Shown here piece by piece: positions 7,005 through 10,863 of a DNA stretch of 10,863 nucleotides. This DNA comes from Chloroflexota bacterium (lineage in GTDB: Bacteria; Chloroflexota; Chloroflexia; JAMDCE01): positions 1 to 10,863 of the forward strand of contig JAMDCE010000510.1 in assembly GCA_023489135.1 (NCBI GenBank), written 5' to 3'. Numbering within the stretch: position 1 is the first letter of the stretch; each line of letters starts with the position of its first letter. A program made the position numbers and the translations under genes. The notes beneath the pieces were generated by a model. It worked only from the letters and a program-made list of their open reading frames with translations, was not told the origin of the DNA and did no database searches.

Positions 7005-7060
7005 CTCCCACAGGTTACTACTTCTGTTAGGACCCTCGGCGTCGATGTAACCTGCGGGAG
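7005..7060 (-). promoter_or_regulatory. 14-bp stem-loop in the dnaX leader
   Basis: CTCCCACAGGTTAC (7005-7018) faces GTAACCTGCGGGAG (7047-7060). On the top strand one pair mismatches (A-C). In the leftward transcript that pair becomes G-U, giving an unbroken 14-bp stem with a 28-nt loop. It would begin about 10 nt into a dnaX message from the -10 box at 7076-7081. No U-tract follows, so it is not an intrinsic terminator. I cannot match it to a known riboswitch. A short GGAGA/TCTCC inverted repeat (7057-7061/7067-7071) partly overlaps it. Confidence 0.55.
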
Positions 7061-7075
7061 ATTAATTCTCCAACC

Positions 7076-7081
7076 ATTATA
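7076..7081 (-). promoter_or_regulatory. -10 box of a probable dnaX promoter
   Basis: A perfect TATAAT lies on the minus strand, 113 bp upstream of the dnaX start. The best -35 at 17-bp spacing is poor (TTCCTA). Transcription from here would give a leader of roughly 105 nt that contains the long stem. Confidence 0.5.
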
Positions 7082-7239
7082 CTCCAACGAAGACTCCTTA
7101 GGAAGGAGAGAGGAACGAGTTTCCGAGGTCAGAAATGGACGGTGACCTGTCGAGATACTCCTCCATCAACTAGGGCTGAAGATTCTTGGGCTTGCCGAGC
7201 GAATTGGTCCCGAAAAGTGTTCCGTTTTGGCGACATCTG
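7082..7239. other. central part of the divergent dnaX-xerD gap
   Basis: The gap between the two divergent genes is 382 bp. This middle part has no gene or tRNA that I can see. The only structure is a perfect 6-bp hairpin, CTCCTT-AGG-AAGGAG, at 7094-7108, with no T-tract. Confidence 0.4.
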
Positions 7240-7248
7240 TGATAGAAT
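7240..7248 (+). promoter_or_regulatory. extended -10 promoter element for the xerD-type gene
   Basis: TGATAGAAT at 7240-7248 fits an extended -10 element (TG-n-TAGAAT). The -35 position (7220-7225, TTCCGT) is weak, as extended -10 promoters tolerate. It lies 96 bp before the gene start. Confidence 0.4.
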
Positions 7249-7344
7249 GATCACTGGCCCGTTTATTGTCTAGTCCAGTTATCCCCACGCTGAATTGCCC
7301 CAGCACACAACACTGCACGGTCCTGTCAAGGAGAGGAGACTAGA

Positions 7345-8256
7345 ATGCAAAACAGCATAGAAGATTTCCTGACCTTCCTGTCGGTGGAGAAGGGATTTTC
7401 TGTGAACACCCTGGCAGCCTATCGCAATGACCTCACCCAGTTCGTCAGCTTCCTTCGAGGCAGGAATCACCTCAACGGATGGTCATCGGCGGGAAAAACT
7501 GAAATTATATCCTTTATCCTTCACCTCAAGGAAAGAAAGTACGCCAGTTCCACCCTCGCCCGCAAAACGGCCGCCATCAAGTCTTTCTTTCATTTCTTGC
7601 TGGCCGAAGGACTAATTGAAGAAGACCCCACGGAAAACCTGGACTCGCCGCGGGCCCACCGATATCTCCCGAAGGCAATCAGCACTAAGGAGGTAGACGA
7701 CCTGCTGGAGCAGTCCGCCCGATCTACCGGGCCGGAAGCCCTCCGGGACCGGGCGATGCTGGAATTACTCTACGCTACCGGAATGCGAGTGACAGAGCTT
7801 GTCTCACTGGATGCCAAACACGTTGACCTGGCCGCCGAGTTCGTGCGCTGCCTGGGAAAGGGTTCAAAGGAGAGGATTATCCCTATTGGGCTGGAGTCTG
7901 TAGGCGCCTTGCGAGATTACATGGATAGGGGCCGATGCCTGCTTTGCAAAGAGTCCACGGAAGAGGCCCTGTTCTTGAATCATCGAGGTGACCGGCTGAC
8001 CAGGCAGGGATTCTGGCTGATTCTCAAGAATTACGCTCAGAAGGCCGGTCTCGGCCACATCACTCCCCACACTCTCCGTCATTCCTTCGCCACCCATATG
8101 CTGAGCAACGGCGCCGACCTGCGATCCGTCCAGGAACTGCTCGGTCACGCCAGCATTTCCACGACTCAGGTCTACACCCATCTTAGCAACGAGCGACTCC
8201 ATCAGGTATACGATGAGTCGCACCCCCGGGCCAAGGAACCAGTCGCTTCCAACTAG
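7345..8256 (+). CDS. xerD: tyrosine recombinase XerC/XerD, XerD-like
   Basis: The protein is 303 aa, typical of Xer recombinases, which resolve chromosome dimers at dif sites with FtsK at the division septum. The N-terminal SAM-like core-binding domain (about 1-90) contains IEDFLTFLSVEKGFSVNTLAAYRNDL. The catalytic set is complete: Arg148 in ATGMRVTEL, Lys172 in GKGSKER, His242 and Arg245 in HTLRHSFATH, His268 in LLGHAS and the nucleophile Tyr277 in TQVYTH. The ATG at 7345 follows AAGGAGAGGAG at 7328-7338. The spacing of the catalytic residues and their setting match E. coli XerD closely, but XerC and XerD cannot be told apart with certainty here. No dif-like site was recognised nearby. The gene ends before a strong terminator, so it is probably monocistronic. 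Confidence 0.92.
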   Translation: MQNSIEDFLTFLSVEKGFSVNTLAAYRNDLTQFVSFLRGRNHLNGWSSAGKTEIISFILHLKERKYASSTLARKTAAIKSFFHFLLAEGLIEEDPTENLDSPRAHRYLPKAISTKEVDDLLEQSARSTGPEALRDRAMLELLYATGMRVTELVSLDAKHVDLAAEFVRCLGKGSKERIIPIGLESVGALRDYMDRGRCLLCKESTEEALFLNHRGDRLTRQGFWLILKNYAQKAGLGHITPHTLRHSFATHMLSNGADLRSVQELLGHASISTTQVYTHLSNERLHQVYDESHPRAKEPVASN

Positions 8257-8286
8257 AGTAGAATGGTTGCGTGAGATCGTCCTGAG

Positions 8287-8322
8287 CCTCTCCGTCGCCT
8301 TACCGGCAGGAGAGGTTTTTTT
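8287..8322 (+). terminator. intrinsic terminator after xerD
   Basis: CCTCTCC (8287-8293) pairs with GGAGAGG (8309-8315). An inner GCC/GGC pairing is possible. A run of seven Ts follows (8316-8322). It lies 31 bp after the stop codon. Confidence 0.9.
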
Positions 8323-8348
8323 GTTTTCTCTTTCCGAACGGTTATAAT
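8321..8348 (+). promoter_or_regulatory. probable glyS promoter
   Basis: A perfect TATAAT at 8343-8348 has TTGTTT at 8321-8326 as a plausible -35, with 16-bp spacing. The -35 begins within the T-tract of the xerD terminator. The -10 lies 37 bp before the glyS start. Confidence 0.65.
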
Positions 8349-8385
8349 ACTCAGCAAGCAAAACAGAATTGATGGAGACAACTGC

Positions 8386-9693
8386 ATGCAGGGAAAGCAA
8401 GTTAGTATGGACACCATTGTGTCTCTTAGCAAGCGCCGAGGCTTTGTCTACCCCAGCGGTGAGATCTATGGCGGCTTCGGGAGCACCTGGGACTACGGCC
8501 CCCTGGGCGTAGAATTGAAAAGAAATATCAAAGAGGCCTGGTGGCGCAGCGTCGTCCAGGAGCGCGACGATATGGTTGGCCTTGACAGCGCCATTTTGAT
8601 GCACCCGAAAGTCTGGGTAGCCTCGGGACACGTGTCCAGCTTTAGCGATCCTCTGGTGGATTGCCTCAAATGCCGGCAGCGCTTCCGCGCCGACGAGATA
8701 ACAGAGGGCGTTTGCCCCGCCTGCGGCGGCCCTCTAACTGAGCCGCGCCAGTTCAATCTGATGTTCAAGACGTTCGTGGGCCCGGTGGAAGAAGAAGCGG
8801 CGATAGCCTACCTGAGACCGGAAACCGCCCAGGGCATCTTTGTAAACTTCACCAACGTTCTAACGACCTCGCGCAAGAAGCTGCCCTTCGGTATTGCTCA
8901 GATCGGCAAGGCCTTCCGCAACGAGATTACGCCCGGCAACTTCATCTTCCGGACCCGTGAGTTCGAGCAAATGGAAATAGAGTACTTCGTGCGCCCGGGT
9001 ACAGACGAGGAGTGGCACAAGCACTGGGTGGCCGCGAGGCTCGGCTGGTACACCAAGTACGGGATCAAAGCGGAGAACCTGCGCCTCCGACAGCACGCTT
9101 CCGACGAGTTGGCTCATTACGCCAAGGCGACCTACGATGTCGAATACCAGTTCCCCATCGGCTGGTCGGAATTAGAAGGAATCGCTAACCGGTCCGATTA
9201 CGACCTCCGTCAGCACGCCCTCCACAGTGGCCGGGATCTCTCTTATTTCGATGAGGAGACGGGCGAGCACATTATGCCGTACGTGATCGAGCCGTCGGCC
9301 GGTGTCGATCGATCATTACTCGCCTTCATGGTGGACGCCTACGACGAGGAGCCCGACAAGGACGGAACTAGAGTGGTGATGCGCTTCCACAAATCCATTG
9401 CGCCTATGAAGGTCGCCGTTCTGCCCTTATCTAAGAAGGAGCCTTTGGTGAAAGTAGCCAAAGAGGTCGAGAGAAGCCTGCGGCCGCATTTTATGGTCAC
9501 CTACGATGACGCCCAGAGCATTGGGCGACGCTATCGTCGTCAAGACGAAATCGGCACTCCCTACTGTGTGACCGTGGATTTCCAGACCCTAGAGGATGAA
9601 GCTGTAACCGTCCGCGACCGCGACACCATGGGTCAGGTCAGACGGCCCATTACCGAACTGGTCCCGGCGCTTCGGGAAATGCTGGCAAGCTAG
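8386..9693 (+). CDS. glyS: glycyl-tRNA synthetase, single-chain homodimeric type
   Basis: The protein is 435 aa. It is a class II aminoacyl-tRNA synthetase of the alpha2 type that charges tRNA-Gly in the cytoplasm. Seen: [19 protein letters not shown] (12-30), the substrate region STWDYGPLG (33-41), a zinc knuckle Cys93/Cys96/Cys110/Cys113, YLRPETAQG (142-150), motif 2 [21 protein letters not shown] (177-197) and motif 3 GVDRSLLAF (306-314). An anticodon-binding domain occupies about 335-432 ([10 protein letters not shown] to the end). The ATG at 8386 has GGAGA at 8374-8378 with 7-nt spacing. A second ATG at 8407 is possible but has a poorer site. It faces rpsU tail to tail. Confidence 0.95.
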   Translation: MQGKQVSMDTIVSLSKRRGFVYPSGEIYGGFGSTWDYGPLGVELKRNIKEAWWRSVVQERDDMVGLDSAILMHPKVWVASGHVSSFSDPLVDCLKCRQRFRADEITEGVCPACGGPLTEPRQFNLMFKTFVGPVEEEAAIAYLRPETAQGIFVNFTNVLTTSRKKLPFGIAQIGKAFRNEITPGNFIFRTREFEQMEIEYFVRPGTDEEWHKHWVAARLGWYTKYGIKAENLRLRQHASDELAHYAKATYDVEYQFPIGWSELEGIANRSDYDLRQHALHSGRDLSYFDEETGEHIMPYVIEPSAGVDRSLLAFMVDAYDEEPDKDGTRVVMRFHKSIAPMKVAVLPLSKKEPLVKVAKEVERSLRPHFMVTYDDAQSIGRRYRRQDEIGTPYCVTVDFQTLEDEAVTVRDRDTMGQVRRPITELVPALREMLAS

Positions 9694-9789
9694 GGGTTAC
9701 GGGTTAGAACGTTTGAACGTTCCACCGCACACCAAAGCGGCGGCATTAGACTAAGCCACCATCTCGCCTCGTGCAACTATTCGTGGCCT
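9694..9789. other. convergent gap between glyS and rpsU
   Basis: This 96-bp gap holds a 6-bp hairpin, GAACGT-TTGA-ACGTTC, at 9707-9722. It has no T-run on either side and is at best a weak bidirectional stop. I see no gene. Confidence 0.4.
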
Positions 9790-9981
9790 CTAGGCTGGGG
9801 TCCGACGTCTGCGCCTTCGCCGGGCCGCTCTCTGCATCTTCAGACGAGCTTTTTCTCCCTTGGAGCGGAAGAACCGGCGATCCTTAGCCTCTTTCAGCAC
9901 TCCCGAACGCGTCACCGAAGTGCGGAATCGTGAGAGCAGATTCTCTCCGCTCTCGCCATCGCGAAGAGTAACTTGAGAAAT
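9790..9981 (-). CDS. rpsU: small ribosomal subunit protein bS21, apparent ATT start
   Basis: The frame encodes 63 aa: (M/I)SQVTLRDGESGENLLSRF, a middle part with TRSGVLKEAKDRRFF (24-38), and a very basic tail with seven arginines (54-60). This is the bS21 pattern 'V.v..gEs.e.alrRF+r...+sGil.e.+.r+ff.+'. bS21 sits near the anti-Shine-Dalgarno end of 16S rRNA on the 30S platform. No ATG, GTG or TTG lies in frame between the TAG stop upstream and the conserved block. ATT at 9979-9981 has AAGGGG exactly 6 nt before it (9988-9993) and is the best start; CTG at 9996 is the alternative. The gene follows the zinc-ribbon gene by 59 bp and two stacked hairpins, and one of these covers its ribosome-binding site. 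The product identity is firm, the start less so. Confidence 0.88.
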   Translation of the reverse strand: MSQVTLRDGESGENLLSRFRTSVTRSGVLKEAKDRRFFRSKGEKARLKMQRAARRRRRRRTPA

Positions 9982-10004
9982 AGCGCACCCCTTCAGGGAG
10001 CGCT
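9982..10004 (-). promoter_or_regulatory. hairpin covering the rpsU ribosome-binding site
   Basis: In the leftward transcript, AGCGCUCCC pairs with GGGUGCGCU: five pairs, one U-U mismatch, three more pairs and a 5-nt loop. The right arm contains most of the AAGGGG ribosome site and abuts the ATT start. Translation would need this stem opened, as in ribosomal-protein autoregulation or thermosensor-like control. The regulatory role is inferred. Confidence 0.55.
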
Positions 10005-10030
10005 AGAGGAAGCGCTAGCGCCTCCTCTAG
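10003..10030 (-). promoter_or_regulatory. 28-bp near-perfect palindrome between the zinc-ribbon gene and rpsU
   Basis: CTAGAGGA (10003-10010) and TCCTCTAG (10023-10030) flank GCGCTAGCGC (10012-10021). The single mismatched position becomes a G-U pair in the leftward RNA, giving about 12 bp with a 4-nt loop. It starts 10 nt after the zinc-ribbon stop codon. It abuts the rpsU-site hairpin and shares two bases with it. No U-tract follows. It could be a processing or attenuation element, or a mobile palindrome. Confidence 0.6.
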
Positions 10031-10040
10031 CCGAATCAGT

Positions 10041-10367
10041 CTAGTAGCGTCGCGAGCTGGATCCACCACCCTGGCGGCTGTAGCAATCGCTACAATACAC
10101 CGGGCGGTCACCCCGGGGCTGGAAGGGAACCTGCGTCTGCTTCCCGCACTGGGCACAAACTGCTGGATGAAGCTCCCGACTGGCCGACCGGAATCCACCA
10201 CCATAACCGGAATCGTTCCGATCTCTGCGGCGTGATTCGCGGCAGGATGGACAACGTTTGGGCTCGTTGGTGTAGCCCTTCTGGGCGTGGTACTCTTGAT
10301 CTTCAGCACTGAAGGTGAAAGACTGCCCGCATTCCTGGCAAGTGAGTGTCTTTTCTTCGTAACTCAT
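10041..10367 (-). CDS. small double zinc-ribbon protein (CxxC-x(17)-CxxC type)
   Basis: This 108-aa protein has two four-cysteine modules. The first has Cys10/Cys13 and Cys39/Cys42, with KTLTCQECGQSFTFSAEDQ (6-24) and NEPKRCPSCR (34-43), as in the 'probable zinc-ribbon' family. The second has Cys71/Cys74 and Cys92/Cys95, with VCAQCGKQTQVPFQPRGDRP (70-89) and VYCSDCY. The two are joined by an Arg/Gly-rich linker (46-60), and the tail is Gly/Ser/Arg-rich. Such proteins are widespread, and their role is not established as far as I know; the basic, flexible linkers suggest nucleic-acid or ribosome contact. The ATG at 10367 has an ideal AAGGAGG at 10374-10380 with 6-nt spacing. It is upstream of rpsU on the same strand and probably shares its transcript. 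Confidence 0.85.
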   Translation of the reverse strand: MSYEEKTLTCQECGQSFTFSAEDQEYHAQKGYTNEPKRCPSCRESRRRDRNDSGYGGGFRSASRELHPAVCAQCGKQTQVPFQPRGDRPVYCSDCYSRQGGGSSSRRY

Positions 10368-10385
10368 CGATGACCTCCTTTCGCG

Positions 10386-10457
10386 TTAGTTGGCGACGGT
10401 CTCGTCATCGAAGTCCAGGATGCGGGTCGCAATCCAAGGGGAAAACCAGACAATCAC
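10386..10457 (-). CDS. possible 23-aa leader ORF before the zinc-ribbon gene
   Basis: GTG at 10457 (or the adjacent GTG at 10460) opens a short frame, VIVWFSPWIATRILDFDDE and four more residues, ending in TAA at 10386-10388, five bases before the zinc-ribbon AAGGAGG. Third codon positions are G or C in 18 of 23 codons, as in real genes here. The start nearly coincides with the transcription start predicted from the -10 at 10467-10472, so it would be leaderless or nearly so. It may be a leader peptide, a gene fragment or chance. Confidence 0.3.
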   Translation of the reverse strand: MIVWFSPWIATRILDFDDETVAN

Positions 10458-10466
10458 CACCTCGTA

Positions 10467-10495
10467 AGTCTATCACAATGGGAGGGGCATTGCAA
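10467..10495 (-). promoter_or_regulatory. promoter for the zinc-ribbon-rpsU unit
   Basis: On the minus strand TTGCAA (10490-10495) and TAGACT (10467-10472) are separated by 17 bp. A TGA directly before the -10 makes an extended -10 element. It resembles the TGATAGAAT before the xerD-type gene. The leader to the zinc-ribbon start is about 90 nt. Confidence 0.55.
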
Positions 10496-10589
10496 GAAGT
10501 TCCCGCCCCGGGGAGTCTTCTAAGAAGCGGTGGCAGGGTGTCTGGGGTTTGCCAGAAGGAATTCAACGTCGTTCTGAGCCAAGCTCATC

Positions 10590-10618
10590 ATATCCCTGCG
10601 GGATATCACCACTGGTGA
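10590..10618. repeat. two abutting small hairpins downstream of uvrA
   Basis: ATATCCC-TGC-GGGATAT (10590-10606) abuts TCACC-ACT-GGTGA (10606-10618), sharing one base. No T-tract follows on either strand, so neither is a convincing terminator. The flanking AAAATTGTCCCC looks like sequence found at some insertion-sequence ends, but no second end is visible. Nothing else is recognised in the rest of the gap from 10496 to 10658, apart from a weak CCCC/GGGG pairing (10655-10658 with 10626-10629) that might help stop uvrA transcripts. Confidence 0.45.
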
Positions 10619-10658
10619 AAATTGTCCCCGTAGAGGAACCGTCGATTGTCCTAAGGGG

Positions 10659-10862
10659 TCAGCGGGCTTTCAGAACCCTTTGCAGGAACTGGCCCGTGAA
10701 GGAGTGGGTCATCCGGGCGATTTCGTCGGGTGTACCGTCGGCCACCAACTCGCCACCCCTGTCACCCCCTTCCGGCCCCAGGTCGATAATCCAGTCGGCC
10801 GATTTGATCACGTCCAGATTATGCTCGATTACCAGCACCGTGTTGCCAGCGTCAGCCAGGCG
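10659..10862 (-). CDS. uvrA: excinuclease ABC subunit A, C-terminal end (partial)
   Basis: The last 67 codons are present; the rest lies beyond the window edge. The sequence reads [20 protein letters not shown], then [20 protein letters not shown] and GTPDEIA, the hallmark C-terminus of UvrA. It includes the His of the ABC signalling loop in VIEHN. UvrA is the damage-sensing ATPase of nucleotide excision repair and works with UvrB and UvrC. The stop is TGA at 10659-10661. The frame is clean and the end ([13 protein letters not shown]) is of normal form. Confidence 0.95.
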   Translation of the reverse strand, partial: RLADAGNTVLVIEHNLDVIKSADWIIDLGPEGGDRGGELVADGTPDEIARMTHSFTGQFLQRVLKAR

Positions 10863-10863
10863 A

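Noticed and set aside
6963..7081. Small SRP RNA (4.5S-type) gene upstream of dnaX
   Set aside because: This RNA gene often sits next to dnaX, but the conserved apical segment (GGUC..GGAAGG..GCAGCC) is absent on both strands. The stem at 7005-7060 is too short and has the wrong loop.
7864..8631. 255-codon frame on the minus strand across the end of xerD and start of glyS
   Set aside because: It overlaps two well-supported genes, a terminator and a promoter on the other strand, and has no recognisable motif.
9884..9987. GTG at 9987 as the rpsU start
   Set aside because: It is in a different frame from the bS21 sequence and leads into a stop without bS21 motifs.
9884..10309. 141-codon open frame on the minus strand across the zinc-ribbon gene and rpsU
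   Set aside because: It lies out of frame over two recognisable genes, has no family signature and crosses the hairpin region; it is a shadow of both genes.
1..10863. CRISPR array, tRNA or rRNA gene, prophage or defence cluster
   Set aside because: I read both strands and found no regularly spaced repeats, cloverleaf tRNA with a CCA-type acceptor, rRNA segment or phage/defence protein.

Overview
The window looks like a bacterial chromosome segment of moderately high GC content with dense, ordinary housekeeping genes. I infer Chloroflexota (Dehalococcoidia-like or a relative). The reasons are the N-terminal ~70-residue repeats of the glycoside hydrolase (the 'GHNL..GF..FW...GGL.IFG.P.SEE...VQYFERA.FEY.PE' type that I associate with Chloroflexota secreted proteins), the single-chain glycyl-tRNA synthetase, and the style of bS21. 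No 16S gene or other decisive marker is present, so this assignment is tentative.

Layout from left to right: (1) 1-121, a gap with small palindromes. (2) 122-1825 (-), a secreted clan GH-A-like glycoside hydrolase with two N-terminal repeats. (3) About 2046-2943, a REP-associated transposase (RAYT) unit: a cloverleaf-like palindromic element, an 18-bp inverted repeat that brackets it, and a RAYT gene whose HUH catalytic motif has been replaced. (4) A leftward gene cluster, dnaX-pabB-pabC (6962 down to 2972): the clamp-loader gamma/tau subunit followed by two enzymes for the p-aminobenzoate branch of folate synthesis. It has a promoter-like box and a long stem in its leader. (5) A rightward xerD-type recombinase (7345-8256) ending in a clear intrinsic terminator, then glyS (8386-9693) from its own promoter. 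(6) A leftward pair, a double zinc-ribbon protein (10041-10367) followed by rpsU (9790-9981). The rpsU gene has no ATG, GTG or TTG start and appears to begin at ATT, behind two stacked hairpins. (7) The C-terminal end of uvrA (10659-10862, -), cut by the window edge.

Most genes are core functions: replication and clamp loading, chromosome-dimer resolution, translation, excision repair and folate. I see no defence system, CRISPR array, prophage or biosynthetic cluster. The observations most worth checking are the apparently non-canonical start and structured leader of rpsU, and the RAYT locus, where the gene is full length but its HUH site is gone and related palindromic motifs lie around and inside it. 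A possible 23-codon leader ORF ahead of the zinc-ribbon gene and the dnaX leader stem are lesser leads.
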